NCBI GenBank assembly: GCA_964634325.1
Contig: CAZWJF010000001.1
Location: 248,001 to 312,000 of the forward strand
Source of the DNA: JAJXWB01 sp964634325
Lineage (GTDB): Bacteria; Pseudomonadota; Alphaproteobacteria; Rhizobiales; Beijerinckiaceae
DNA length: 64,000 nt
Direction of reading: 5' to 3'
The notes beneath the pieces are model-generated. The model saw nothing but the letters and a program-made list of their open reading frames with translations. It was not told where the DNA came from and ran no database searches. Position 1 is the first letter of the stretch, and each line of letters starts with the position of its first letter. The translations under genes were made by a program, and so were the position numbers. This document shows, in pieces, positions 50,712-58,762 of this stretch.

Positions 50712-51710
50712 ATGCCGCTCAACAAGGGTTTCGTTCTGGCCTCGCGTCCGCAGGGCGCGGCGAGCGAAAGCAACTTTCGCTTGTTCGAGGCCGAGATCGG
50801 CGAGCCGGGGCCGGGCCAGGTGCTGGTGCGCAACCACTGGATGTCGCTCGACCCCTACATGCGCGGCCGCATGGACGACACGCGCTCCTACACCGCCAAC
50901 CAGCCGCTGGACGCTGTGATGGGCGGCGGCACGGCCGGCGAGGTCGTGGCCTCGAACAATCCCGACTTCAAGGTCGGAGACAAGGTCATCGGCATGGGCG
51001 GGTGGCAGCTCTACTGGATCAACGACGGCAAGGGCCTGACCAAGGTCGACGCCTCGAAGGTTCCGCTGCAGGCCTTCATCGGACCGCTCGGCATGCCCGG
51101 CGTCACCGCCTGGGTCGGGATCAACCGCATCATCGAGCCGAAGGCCGGCGAAACCGTCGTCTGCTCTGCGGCGACCGGCGCCGTCGGCACCGTGGTCGGC
51201 CAGCTCGTCAAGGCCAAGGGCGCGCGCGCCGTCGGCATCGCCGGCGGGCCGGAGAAGTGCAAGTTCGCGGTGGAGGAGCTGGGCTACGACGCCTGCGTCG
51301 ACCACAAGGCGGCCGACTTTGCGGAGCAGCTGAAGGCTGCGACGCCCAACGGGGTGGACGGCCTGTTCGAGAACGTCGGCGGCCAGCCCTTCGCGCTGAC
51401 CATGAACCGCATGAACGATTTCGGCCGCATCGCCGTCTGCGGCCTGATCGCATCGTACGAAGGCGCCGAGAAGACCGTGCTGAGCGACATGCGGCTGATG
51501 CTGGTGCGCCGGTTGAAGATGCAGGGCTTCATCGTTTCGGAATTTCCGAAGGACTGGCCGGTTGCGATCGGCGAACTCGTCGGCCTCGCGGCGAGCGGCA
51601 AGCTCAAGTGGCGCGAGACCGTGGCCGAAGGCATCGAGAAGGCGCCGTCCGCTTTCCTCGGCATGCTCAAGGGCAAGAATTTCGGCAAGCAGCTCGTGAA
51701 GCTGAGCTGA
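50712..51710 (+). CDS. curA: NADP-dependent oxidoreductase, CurA/leukotriene-B4-dehydrogenase-like MDR
   Basis: The product of 332 residues has the zinc-free MDR pattern of CurA: NHWMSLDPYMRGRMDDTRSY, GGGTAGEVVASNNPDFKVGD, PLGMPGVTAWVGINRIIEPK, VCSAATGAVGTVVGQLVKAK and GIAGGPEKCKFAVEELGYDA, then FENVGGQPFALTMNRMNDFG. Such enzymes reduce enones such as curcumin with NADPH. GGGAGAGA precedes the ATG. The biological substrate is unknown. Confidence 0.9.
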   Translation: MPLNKGFVLASRPQGAASESNFRLFEAEIGEPGPGQVLVRNHWMSLDPYMRGRMDDTRSYTANQPLDAVMGGGTAGEVVASNNPDFKVGDKVIGMGGWQLYWINDGKGLTKVDASKVPLQAFIGPLGMPGVTAWVGINRIIEPKAGETVVCSAATGAVGTVVGQLVKAKGARAVGIAGGPEKCKFAVEELGYDACVDHKAADFAEQLKAATPNGVDGLFENVGGQPFALTMNRMNDFGRIAVCGLIASYEGAEKTVLSDMRLMLVRRLKMQGFIVSEFPKDWPVAIGELVGLAASGKLKWRETVAEGIEKAPSAFLGMLKGKNFGKQLVKLS

Positions 51711-51721
51711 ACAAGGCGCAG

Positions 51722-51753
51722 ATTCCCGGTCGCCGCCGCGCGGCGCCGGGAAT
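51722..51753. terminator. Hairpin between curA and sorB
   Basis: ATTCCCGG and CCGGGAAT pair, then after one bulged T a further six bases (CGCCGC / GCGGCG) close a three-base loop. It lies between convergent stops of curA and sorB. There is no T-tract, so it may act as a weak bidirectional terminator or as 3'-end protection. Confidence 0.5.
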
Positions 51754-51768
51754 GCCGCAGCGGCGGCT

Positions 51769-52053
51769 CTACTTGCCGTAATACTTCGTCAGATAGTCCT
51801 TGATCGCCTTGGCGTCGGCGTCGTCGATCGGCGCGCCGAATACCTTGATCATTTTCGTGACTTCGCCATCCCAGCCTTTCGCGTCGAGGAAAGGCGAGTT
51901 GGCGATCGGATAGTCGAGGCTGTGGCAGGCCGCGCAATTGTTCGCGGTCTGCTCCATGCCCGGGCCAGGCTTCAGTTTGATCGCCGCCTCGTCGGCAAAG
52001 GCGGCTGTAACGACGAAAGCGAAGCCGAGAGTGAGAGAAAGAAGCGTGCGCAT
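51769..52053 (-). CDS. sorB: Sulfite-oxidising SorB-type cytochrome c subunit
   Basis: This 94-residue protein has a signal peptide (MRTLLSLTLGFAFVVTAAFA) and a single haem c motif (CAACHSLDYPIANSPF). AKGWDGEVTKMIKVFGAPI includes the likely axial Met, and DDADAKAIKDYLTKYYG ends the fold. SorB is the small haem subunit of periplasmic sulfite:cytochrome c oxidoreductase and accepts electrons from SorA. It starts ten bases after the sorA stop, so the pair is one operon. Confidence 0.9.
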   Translation of the reverse strand: MRTLLSLTLGFAFVVTAAFADEAAIKLKPGPGMEQTANNCAACHSLDYPIANSPFLDAKGWDGEVTKMIKVFGAPIDDADAKAIKDYLTKYYGK

Positions 52054-52063
52054 TTTTCTCTCC

Positions 52064-53254
52064 TCAGGCGACCGTCACGGAGACGGAATTGAACACGTTG
52101 TGGTGGTAACCAGCCGGATTGAACAGCGCTTTGGCGATTTGCGACTGGCCGGATTTGTTTGAAGCGCGCGACAGGATGGTGAGCGGCCCCTTTTTCGCTT
52201 CGGCCTCGAAAGTCCATTCCCGGAAAGCGTAGCGGCCGAGATCCTCGCCGAGCTTCGCCGGTCGCCATGTAGCGCCGCCGTCTGTCGATACGTCGACGCG
52301 ATCGATGCCGCGTCCACCGTCCCACGCAAGGCCTTTCACCATGACCTTGCCGTGCTTGATTTTCGCGCCGCTGGCCGGCGCGGTGATCAGGGAATTGACC
52401 ATGATCTCGGTGATCGGCGTATTGACCGCCGTTTCCTGACTCATGAAGCGATCGATCGAGGGGAACATGCCGACTGGAACGCGATAGGCGCTCTTCATCC
52501 AGAAGCCGTCGAACGGCTTGTCGGTGAAGCGTATGTCGACGATGTGCTTGATCCAGTATGTGGCGGTCCAGCCCGGCACGATCAGGCGCACCGGCGCGCC
52601 GTTGAAGTGGGGCAGGGGCGATCCGTTCATCTCGTAGGCGAGGATGGTGTTGTCGTCCATCGCCTTCCAGATCGGCAGGCTCTTGACGAAATCGGGAGTC
52701 TTGTCGAGCACCGGGCCGTCAGCGCCGTTCAAGATGACCTCGATCGCGTTGGCTGGCGCGCCGGCCTTGGCGAGCACGTCCTTGAGCTTCACGCCCTTCC
52801 ATTTCGCGCAGCCCATGGCGCCGTAACCCCACTCAACGCCCGCGACATGGGGTTCCGAAAGCCCGCGTCGATTGCCGGAGCATTGGCAGACAGCCGTTAT
52901 TTCTACAGCGGGCATCTGCTTGAGATCGGCGAGACCGATCGACAATGGATTTTGCCCGCCCTCGACCTTCAACGCCCATTTCGCAGGGTCGATCTGCGGA
53001 ATATCGGCGAGGTGGTAACGAACGAAGAATTCGTCGTTGGCCGTGATCGGACCCGTGAAGTACGAGACTGGCGTCTCGTAGTTCGGTGGGCGGTACGACA
53101 GCTTGATCAGAGGCTTCTTGCCGGGCAAGGCTTCCAGCGTCGCGGCTTCGGCGACGCCTGCTGGCGTGCCTGGCGACACGGGGGCGGTTCCAGCGAAAGC
53201 GCGCGCGGCAGCCAGGCTCGACGCCCCCGCGATCATGGCGCGGCGTGAGATCAT
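52064..53254 (-). CDS. sorA: Sulfite:cytochrome c oxidoreductase molybdopterin subunit
   Basis: The 396-residue enzyme oxidises sulfite to sulfate in the periplasm. It begins with a Tat-type signal (MISRRAMIAGASSLAAARAF). The molybdenum-binding Cys is in VCQCSGNRRGLSEP (Cys125), followed by GVEWGYGAMGCAKWKGVKL and LIVPGWTATYWIKHI, and the C-terminal Mo-co dimerisation domain (VKGLAWDGGRGIDRVDVSTD). Length matches Starkeya SorA. Electrons go to SorB. The upstream 193 bases contain no obvious regulator site. Confidence 0.93.
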   Translation of the reverse strand: MISRRAMIAGASSLAAARAFAGTAPVSPGTPAGVAEAATLEALPGKKPLIKLSYRPPNYETPVSYFTGPITANDEFFVRYHLADIPQIDPAKWALKVEGGQNPLSIGLADLKQMPAVEITAVCQCSGNRRGLSEPHVAGVEWGYGAMGCAKWKGVKLKDVLAKAGAPANAIEVILNGADGPVLDKTPDFVKSLPIWKAMDDNTILAYEMNGSPLPHFNGAPVRLIVPGWTATYWIKHIVDIRFTDKPFDGFWMKSAYRVPVGMFPSIDRFMSQETAVNTPITEIMVNSLITAPASGAKIKHGKVMVKGLAWDGGRGIDRVDVSTDGGATWRPAKLGEDLGRYAFREWTFEAEAKKGPLTILSRASNKSGQSQIAKALFNPAGYHHNVFNSVSVTVA

Positions 53255-53447
53255 CGGCGTTTCTCCCGTATTTTTCGGACATTGTCCGCATCAGATTTTC
53301 GCATCTGAATGTGAAATGTGTCCGCTGCCCCTATGGGAGTGTCAATCGCGCCGATGAAAAAAGCGACGTAATATCAATGCTGCACTGCGAGCGTCCCGAT
53401 GAGCGCATAGCTTGGGCGCGGCCTCATGCGCGCTGGGCCAGAGGTGG

Positions 53448-53855
53448 CTACCGCCCCTTTTCCATCGAAACCATCTCGGCCTTGAATTGCGCCCAAGGCT
53501 GCGCTGAGCGCGTCCAGATCTGCATGGTCGGCGCGATCTTCGATGTGTCGTCGAGCGTGCCGGCCTTCATGACGCAGACGCCGGGGCGGCCGCTCGACTC
53601 GCTCATGATCGACGAACCGCACTTGGGGCAGAACGAGCGCTTGAGCGTATTGCCGCTATCGGCGGAATCCTCGTAGACGGCCATGTCGCCGCCGGTGAAC
53701 TCGACGTCCGCACGCGGCGCGACGAGGTTGGTGGAGAAGGCCGAGCCCGACGCCTTCTGGCAGTGCGTGCAATGGCAGACCACCGTCAGGGCGGGTTCGG
53801 TTTTTATGGCGTAGCGGATATTGCCGCACAGGCAGCCGCCGGTCATGTGGGTCAT
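53448..53855 (-). CDS. GFA-family zinc protein (first copy)
   Basis: The 135-residue protein has the GFA/CENP-V zinc pattern: GGCLCGNIRY, CHCTHCQKASGSAFST and FCPKCGSSIMS. The family includes glutathione-dependent formaldehyde-activating enzymes, but most members have no proven activity. An alternative start is three codons downstream. It lies between the anti-sigma gene and sorA on the same strand, with a 65-base gap to the anti-sigma stop, so it could be read with the ECF operon. A second GFA gene is at 59449. Confidence 0.87.
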   Translation of the reverse strand: MTHMTGGCLCGNIRYAIKTEPALTVVCHCTHCQKASGSAFSTNLVAPRADVEFTGGDMAVYEDSADSGNTLKRSFCPKCGSSIMSESSGRPGVCVMKAGTLDDTSKIAPTMQIWTRSAQPWAQFKAEMVSMEKGR

Positions 53856-53920
53856 GATGTCCTCCCGTTGTTTCGCCTATTGTGCGGGCGCGCGACTGCA
53901 CGTCAATCGAACGCTTGTCG

Positions 53921-54664
53921 TCAGTGCGCGGCGCTCGCTGCGCGGAACGCAGCCGCGAACGAGTCGAGTTCCGAATCCGTCGCGTCGGAGACGGCGATCC
54001 AGGTTGCGTCGCCTGCGCTCCATACCCGCAGCGCGTAACCGTCGATATTGCGGCGAACCGTGGCGGCGAGGGCGGCTGAAACGGCCTGCGGTGCGCGCGT
54101 GACGCTGATCACGTGCCGCCCTGCGCGATAGACGAGCGTCGGCGCTGGTTCTGCGGCGACGATCGCGATGCGTCCGCCCTCCAGCGTGAAGCCGTAAGCC
54201 GAAAGGTCCGGCGTGACCGGCGCGACCGTGATCTTGCCCGCGAACCACGGTTTGACCGTGTGCCGGTCGGTGGAGACCACATCGACCGGACGATTCGAGA
54301 TCATGCCGCGCAAGTGGTCGGCCAGAATTTCTCGGGCGACGTCCTCGCGCGGCGCGGAAGACCAGCCGATCGCCAGTCCGACGCCGAGCGCTGCAATCGT
54401 CGCCGCGACAGCGCGCCAGTCCGAGCGGACCGCCCTTCGCGCGGGCGCAGGCGCGGCGGTGGCCGCCGCGATGGCCGCGCGCAACATGTCGGGCGCGCGT
54501 GGCGCGGGCATGGCGCGTAATGCGTCGCGCAGCGCCCGCAGTTGCTCATATTCGCGCGCAAGTTCGGGTTCGCGCGCCAGCCGCTGTTCGAACGCGGCGA
54601 GCGACGGCGCGTCAATCTCGCCGTCGAGCGCAGCCTGCAGCAACAATCGATCGGCGTCGGTCAT
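53921..54664 (-). CDS. Membrane anti-sigma factor for the adjacent ECF sigma factor
   Basis: The 247-residue protein has an N-terminal cytoplasmic helical region (LLLQAALDGEIDAPSLAAFE, QRLAREPELAREYEQLRALR), one transmembrane helix (WRAVAATIAALGVGLAIGW) and a C-terminal periplasmic domain (PWFAGKITVAPVTPDLSAYG, TLVYRAGRHVISVTRA). The HxxxCxxC zinc motif of many anti-sigma factors is absent. The ATG overlaps the sigma stop as ATGA. It probably holds the sigma factor until a periplasmic signal arrives; the partner is inferred from coupling. Confidence 0.85.
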   Translation of the reverse strand: MTDADRLLLQAALDGEIDAPSLAAFEQRLAREPELAREYEQLRALRDALRAMPAPRAPDMLRAAIAAATAAPAPARRAVRSDWRAVAATIAALGVGLAIGWSSAPREDVAREILADHLRGMISNRPVDVVSTDRHTVKPWFAGKITVAPVTPDLSAYGFTLEGGRIAIVAAEPAPTLVYRAGRHVISVTRAPQAVSAALAATVRRNIDGYALRVWSAGDATWIAVSDATDSELDSFAAAFRAASAAH

Positions 54665-55176
54665 GGTTGGGCCTCCCGCAGCGCAGCCGTCAGCAGCGCC
54701 CGCGCGCGCGCCAGCCGCGACATAACCGTGCCGACCGGCGCGCCCGTGGCTTCGGCGATTTCGCGGTACGAAAGCTCGTTGAACTCGCGCATGACCAACG
54801 TCTCCCGATAGATGAGCGGCAGGGCGTCGATGGCGCGCTCCAGCGCCGCCGTGTCCGCGCGCGCGATCATCGCAGCCTCCGGCGACGGCGCATCGTCTGC
54901 CGCCTCGATTTGCGCGTCGTCCTGGACAATCAGCTTTCCCGGGCGATTTCGGGCCATCCAGCTATAGGCGGAGTTGCGCACGATCGTCATGAACCACGCC
55001 CGCGCATTCGTCGTCTGCGCGCGCTCCAGAGCGCCCAGAGCACGCAAACACGCCTCTTGCGTCGCATCTTGCGCGTCGGCCGCGTTGCCGGTCAGCCAGC
55101 GCGCGAGCCCATAAGCTTCGTCGAGGTGCGGCATGATGCGTTCGGCGAACAGACGTCGCGCAGTCTCGCTCGTCAC
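54661..55176 (-). CDS. ECF-type RNA polymerase sigma factor
   Basis: This 171-residue protein has region 2 (YGLARWLTGNAADAQDATQE, ACLRALGALERAQTTNARAW, FMTIVRNSAYSWMARNRP) and region 4 (ALPLIYRETLVMREFNELSY, REIAEATGAPVGTVMSRLAR), with no region 3, so it is an ECF sigma. The GTG start at 55176 fits; the ATG two bases upstream is out of frame and runs into a stop. It is co-translated with its anti-sigma factor and follows a cupredoxin gene by 19 bases. The target promoter is unknown. Confidence 0.9.
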   Translation of the reverse strand: MTSETARRLFAERIMPHLDEAYGLARWLTGNAADAQDATQEACLRALGALERAQTTNARAWFMTIVRNSAYSWMARNRPGKLIVQDDAQIEAADDAPSPEAAMIARADTAALERAIDALPLIYRETLVMREFNELSYREIAEATGAPVGTVMSRLARARALLTAALREAQP

Positions 55177-55195
55177 ATCGATGTCCCGCGCTTGT

Positions 55196-55513
55196 TCACG
55201 GCGTCACGACGATCTTGCCTTTCATGTGCGGATGCAGGCCGCAGAAATAGGCGAATTCGCCGGCCGTCGCGAAAGTGAATTCGAACTTGTCTTCGGTGTC
55301 GAGCGCCTTCGATCTGAATTCTCCGTGAACGCCCACGATCGAATGCGGGATGTCGTCGTGATTCACGAACAGCACCCTGGCGCCGGCCTTCACGGTCAGC
55401 GTCTGTGGCGTGAATGCGAAATTGTCGATCGTCACTGTCGCGTCCTGCGCGCGCGCCGGCGAGGCGAGGGCGAGCACGACAAGCGCTGCGCCCACATAAC
55501 GTAGCATGCTCAT
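55196..55513 (-). CDS. Secreted cupredoxin (amicyanin/plastocyanin-like blue-copper protein)
   Basis: The 105-residue protein has a signal peptide (MSMLRYVGAALVVLALASPA, cleaved after ARA) and a compact cupredoxin fold. Type 1 copper ligands are visible: His in NHDDIPHSIVG, then Cys, His and Met in YFCGLHPHMKGKI. It should carry electrons or buffer copper in the periplasm. It lies 11 bases behind the metallophosphoesterase gene and 19 bases before the ECF sigma gene, in one operon. An ATG two codons downstream is an equally possible start. Confidence 0.9.
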   Translation of the reverse strand: MSMLRYVGAALVVLALASPARAQDATVTIDNFAFTPQTLTVKAGARVLFVNHDDIPHSIVGVHGEFRSKALDTEDKFEFTFATAGEFAYFCGLHPHMKGKIVVTP

Positions 55514-55523
55514 GCGTCGCTCC

Positions 55524-56447
55524 TCAGCCGGACAGCGCTTCGTCGGTCACTGCAAGCGGCGTCCCGCCCGGGCGATAGACCACCGAACGAACGCCAAGCA
55601 GGTTGCGCAGCTGGCCGGCAGGCACGAGCATCGGGCCGGGCGAGGGCGCCGTTCCGGGCTTGGGCTGCGGAAAGGCCGTCGAACGCGCAGTATGGAAAGC
55701 GACGTTGCCCTCGATCTTCTGCATGAGCTGGTGGATATGGCCGTTGAGCACCGTTACCGAGCCGAAGCGGGCCAGTAGTTTGAGCGCCTCGGCCGAGTCC
55801 TGGGTGCCCCAGCCCCATTCGGGCGCGATCGTCCAGAGCGGAATATGCGCGAAAACGACGATGGGCGTGGACGCGGTGCGTTCCTTCAGGTCGGCGGCGA
55901 GCCAGGCGAGTTGCTCGGCGCCGAAGTCGCCCATCCCGCCGGCCTTGAGATCGACGACGTTGACGAGGCCGATGAAATGCACGCCGCCGTGGTCGAAGGA
56001 ATACCACCCAGCGCCTTTGGCGCCGGCGCGCGCGCCATAACGCTCCATGTAGGCCTTGCCGCGATCCTCGTCGATGATGTCGTGTTCGCCCGGCACATAA
56101 TGCACGTCGAGCCTCCCAGCGCCGATCAGCTGGTCGGCGTCGTCGAATTCCTTCGGTTTCGACAGATGCGTGATGTCTCCGGTATGGATCATGAAGGCAG
56201 GCCGGTCTTTCATGCCAGCGACCCGGTCGATCGCCTCTTTCAAGGTCGCGGAAGCGTCCGGATTGGCGGGCTTGGAGAACCCGATATGGCTGTCGGATAT
56301 CTGGACGAAACTGAACCCGGAGGGAGCAGCCTCGGCGCCATCGATCATGCGCGACACAGGCACTCCGCCGGCCACGGTCCACAGGACGCCCGAGCCTGCC
56401 CAGGTCATGCATTCCAGCGCAAAGCGCCGCGTGATTTTTTGGTCCAT
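55524..56447 (-). CDS. Exported calcineurin-like metallophosphoesterase
   Basis: This 307-residue protein starts at 56447 (MDQKITRRFALECMTWAGSG), where GGAG lies six bases upstream; the signal is Tat-like with ITRRFAL. Metal motifs are ISDSHIGF, HTGDITHL, GEHDIID, FAHIPLW and NGHIHQL. The usual GNHD is GEHD here, so the catalytic Asn is replaced by Glu and activity may differ. Two metals such as Fe or Mn are expected. It heads the operon with cupredoxin, ECF sigma and anti-sigma. Substrate unknown. Confidence 0.87.
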   Translation of the reverse strand: MDQKITRRFALECMTWAGSGVLWTVAGGVPVSRMIDGAEAAPSGFSFVQISDSHIGFSKPANPDASATLKEAIDRVAGMKDRPAFMIHTGDITHLSKPKEFDDADQLIGAGRLDVHYVPGEHDIIDEDRGKAYMERYGARAGAKGAGWYSFDHGGVHFIGLVNVVDLKAGGMGDFGAEQLAWLAADLKERTASTPIVVFAHIPLWTIAPEWGWGTQDSAEALKLLARFGSVTVLNGHIHQLMQKIEGNVAFHTARSTAFPQPKPGTAPSPGPMLVPAGQLRNLLGVRSVVYRPGGTPLAVTDEALSG

Positions 56448-56522
56448 ATGCAACTCCATCGGCGTCGTCGTGACGCAGCCGATGGAGAGACTCGTGGTTG
56501 GGGCTGCTTATTCCCGGCGCGG

Positions 56523-56534
56523 GAACACGTGTTC
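56523..56534. promoter_or_regulatory. Palindrome GAACACGTGTTC upstream of the ECF operon
   Basis: This perfect 12-base dyad lies 76 bases upstream of the metallophosphoesterase ATG, in the 236-base divergent gap to the 56684 gene. It may be an operator for either gene. No protein in the window is an obvious binder. Confidence 0.4.
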
Positions 56535-56683
56535 GTGATTACGATCCGGCGCCTGACGGCGACTTGAATCGATTTCGCGCAGTCATAGAGTAGCCGCGAC
56601 ATTTCGGTTCGAGCAGCGATGGGAGCGTCCCCGTCCGGGTTGCGCTGCGAGGCGCCGCAGGAGCAAGCGAAGGAAACAGCAGC

Positions 56684-56971
56684 ATGGCGCGGTCGCAAAG
56701 TATCGAAGCCGAACTCGGCGCGATGCGCTCCGAGATCGAGAACGCAAGCAAACGGCGCGCGCAGAGCGAGGCGCCGTCGGGGCCCGCGGCCGACGCGCCG
56801 GAGGCTGGCGCCGAACCGTCGTCCGGCGACCTCGCCGCGACGCTCGACGACCTGCGGCGCCTGATCGGCGAATACGCCGACAACGCCGAGGAACTCGCGT
56901 CGGATCATCCCTTCGCGGTCGCTGGCGCGGCTTTTCTGCTGGGGTTCAGCCTCGGCCGACTATCAAAGTGA
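56684..56971 (+). CDS. DUF883/ElaB-like membrane-anchored protein
   Basis: The 95-residue protein has an acidic helical N-terminal part (IEAELGAMRSEIENASKRRA, LAATLDDLRRLIGEYADNAE) and one C-terminal helix with Gly zipper (DHPFAVAGAAFLLGFSLGRL). This is the architecture of ElaB/YqjD-type DUF883 proteins, which bind ribosomes in stationary phase in E. coli. It is nine bases before a YqjE/holin-superfamily gene, reproducing the yqjD-yqjE-like arrangement. Confidence 0.72.
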   Translation: MARSQSIEAELGAMRSEIENASKRRAQSEAPSGPAADAPEAGAEPSSGDLAATLDDLRRLIGEYADNAEELASDHPFAVAGAAFLLGFSLGRLSK

Positions 56972-56979
56972 GGCGCGTC

Positions 56980-57480
56980 ATGGACGCTGTGGTTCGCAAT
57001 CTCAAAGTCCTGTGGCGCGCCGAATCCATATTGGCCGACGCGCGGCTGAAACTGACGGTGCGGCGCGCGGGCCTGTGGGCCGTGGCGGCGGCGCTGGCGC
57101 TGTTCGGTTACGTGATGTGCAACATCGCGGCGTTTTTCGCGCTCATGCAGTCGGTCGGCCCTGTCTGGGGGGCGGCGATCGTCGGGGGCGGGAATTTCGT
57201 CGTCGCGATCGCGCTCGCGCTCGTCGCGGCCAAGGCGCAGCCAGGGCGTGAAATGGAGCTGGCGCAGGATGTGCGCGACATGGCGCTCGGCGAGCTGGAG
57301 ACCGAGGCCAGAGCGATTCAGGCGCAGTTCGTCGGGGTGCGCGACGACCTGCGCGGCTTACAGCAGTCCTTTGGCAATTTCGTGCGCCACCCGCTCGACA
57401 ACGCCCTGCCGCAACTCGTCGTGCCGCTCGCGGGGCTGATCATCAAGTCGATGCGCAAGAAGGAGGCGGACGGGAAGTGA
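56980..57480 (+). CDS. YqjE/phage-holin-superfamily membrane protein
   Basis: The 166-residue protein has two adjacent transmembrane helices (AGLWAVAAALALFGYVMCNI, IVGGGNFVVAIALALVAA) with a short hairpin, flanked by amphipathic helices (LKVLWRAESILADARLKLTV, MELAQDVRDMALGELETEA) and a C-terminal hydrophobic stretch (LPQLVVPLAGLIIKSM). This fits the holin superfamily III/YqjE group. It follows the DUF883-like gene closely, and the pair probably forms one envelope stress unit. Confidence 0.7.
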   Translation: MDAVVRNLKVLWRAESILADARLKLTVRRAGLWAVAAALALFGYVMCNIAAFFALMQSVGPVWGAAIVGGGNFVVAIALALVAAKAQPGREMELAQDVRDMALGELETEARAIQAQFVGVRDDLRGLQQSFGNFVRHPLDNALPQLVVPLAGLIIKSMRKKEADGK

Positions 57481-57496
57481 TCGGCCATCGGGCGAT

Positions 57497-57525
57497 TTGA
57501 CTTACCCGCCGCCTGCCTGTATCTC
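57497..57525 (+). promoter_or_regulatory. Candidate rpsD promoter
   Basis: TTGACT (57497-57502) and TATCTC (57520-57525) are spaced by exactly 17 bases, just after the YqjE-like stop. It would give a 5' leader of about 230 bases for rpsD. The -10 is weak. Confidence 0.45.
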
Positions 57526-57734
57526 CCGCCCGTCCGCGCCTCGGCCCTCGCCGGGGCGCGTTCGTTCGCACCCGTGGCCGCTCCCGCTCCGCCGTCTGGC
57601 GCAGGGTGAGCAGCCTGTCGGCTCCGAAGGAGCAAAGGAGGGCGCGTTCTTCCACTGGGCCACAGAAATCGTTTCTTGGCCCGCAGCGGTGGAAGGATCG
57701 CGGATCAGACGGAGGCTTCGCCTCGCGTCCCGTC

Positions 57735-57760
57735 GTCCTGTCGCCGCGACCAGACAGGAC
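57735..57760 (+). promoter_or_regulatory. Hairpin covering the rpsD ribosome-binding site
   Basis: GTCCTGTC (57735-57742) and GACAGGAC (57753-57760) are perfect inverted repeats with a ten-base loop. The rpsD Shine-Dalgarno AGGA (57756-57759) is in the 3' arm, six bases before the ATG. Pairing would block ribosome binding, so the leader may regulate rpsD translation. Confidence 0.6.
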
Positions 57761-57765
57761 CAAAA

Positions 57766-58383
57766 ATGACGAAGCGCGCAGAATCCAAGTACAAAATCGA
57801 CCGCCGTATGGGCCAGAACATCTGGGGCCGTCCGAAGTCCCCGGTGAACCGCCGCGAATACGGCCCCGGCCAGCACGGCCAGCGCCGCAAGGGCAAGCTC
57901 TCGGACTTCGGCACGCAGCTCAAGGCCAAGCAGAAGCTCAAGGGCTATTACGGCAATATCTCGGAGCGCCAGTTCCGCAAGTACTACGAAGAAGCGATCC
58001 GCATGAAGGGCGACTCGGGCGACAACCTGATCGGCCTCCTGGAGCGCCGTCTCGACGCGGTCGTCTACCGCGCCAAGTTCGTGCCGACCGTGTTCGCGGC
58101 GCGTCAGTTCGTGAACCACGGCCACATCAAGGTCAACGGCCGTCGCGTCAACATCGCCTCCTATCAGGTGAAGGTCGGCGACGTCGTCGAGATCAAGGAG
58201 GCCTCGCGTCAGCTTGTGATCGTGCTCGAGTCGCAGGGCCTCGCCGAGCGCGATGTGCCGGACTTCTACGAGGTCGATCATTCCAAGGGCGTGGCCAAAA
58301 TGACCCGCGTGCCGCTGCCGAGCGAAGTGCCTTATCCGGTCCAGATGGAGCCGAATCTGGTCATCGAGTTCTATTCGCGCTGA
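57766..58383 (+). CDS. rpsD: 30S ribosomal protein S4
   Basis: This 205-residue protein begins MTKRAESKYKIDRRMGQNIW and carries KLSDFGTQLKAKQKLKGYYG, the S4 RNA-binding domain (ERRLDAVVYRAKFVPTVFAA, RQFVNHGHIKVNGRRVNIAS) and the C-terminal PNLVIEFYSR. S4 nucleates assembly of the 30S body; it lacks the zinc finger, as in other C-minus forms. In this organism it is a stand-alone gene with its own promoter, leader and terminator. In E. coli S4 represses its own operon. Confidence 0.97.
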   Translation: MTKRAESKYKIDRRMGQNIWGRPKSPVNRREYGPGQHGQRRKGKLSDFGTQLKAKQKLKGYYGNISERQFRKYYEEAIRMKGDSGDNLIGLLERRLDAVVYRAKFVPTVFAARQFVNHGHIKVNGRRVNIASYQVKVGDVVEIKEASRQLVIVLESQGLAERDVPDFYEVDHSKGVAKMTRVPLPSEVPYPVQMEPNLVIEFYSR

Positions 58384-58407
58384 TTTCGGCGTTTCCCGCC
58401 GACCTGG

Positions 58408-58434
58408 AAGGCCGCCTCTCGGGGCGGCCTTTTT
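58408..58434 (+). terminator. Rho-independent terminator of rpsD
   Basis: AAGGCCGCC (58408-58416) pairs with GGCGGCCTT (58423-58431) across a six-base loop and is followed by more T residues, 25 bases after the rpsD stop. This is a strong classic terminator. Confidence 0.9.
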
Positions 58435-58552
58435 CGTTTGCCGCGACCGTCTGCCGCTGCCCGCCGGTTCCGGAGTTGCGTTCGATCAACGACGATGGAT
58501 TTGACGAATAGCAAATTCCGCGTCGATCCTTTCAGCGCTGGAGGCTGGGAAT

Positions 58553-58756
58553 ATGTTTCGTTTGGCGATTCTTATCTGGGTCGTGGGCGCCACGACGCTT
58601 GCGGGCATTTTCGTCACCGTCGTGCTGCTGGTGCCGTCGATGCAGGCGCAGGCGATGAAGAACATTCCGATCGCAGCCGCGATCGGCGCTGCGGTGGCGA
58701 TCCCGATCAGCCTCTGGGCCGCCAAGGCGATCGCCGCGCGCACCAAGGAAGCCTGA
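58553..58756 (+). CDS. Small conserved two-helix membrane protein
   Basis: The 67-residue protein has two hydrophobic helices (LAILIWVVGATTLAGIFVTV, VVLLVP; then IPIAAAIGAAVAIPISLWAA) and a basic tail (KAIAARTKEA). Small proteins of this pattern are frequent in Hyphomicrobiales and are sometimes labelled CTP synthetase without evidence; I see no enzyme motif and would not use that name. It is convergent with the downstream hydrolase gene. Confidence 0.72.
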   Translation: MFRLAILIWVVGATTLAGIFVTVVLLVPSMQAQAMKNIPIAAAIGAAVAIPISLWAAKAIAARTKEA

Positions 58757-58762
58757 GGTCCG

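Noticed and set aside
58553..58756. Naming the small membrane protein CTP synthetase
   Set aside because: At 67 residues with two membrane helices it cannot be that enzyme; the label appears to be a propagated annotation error.
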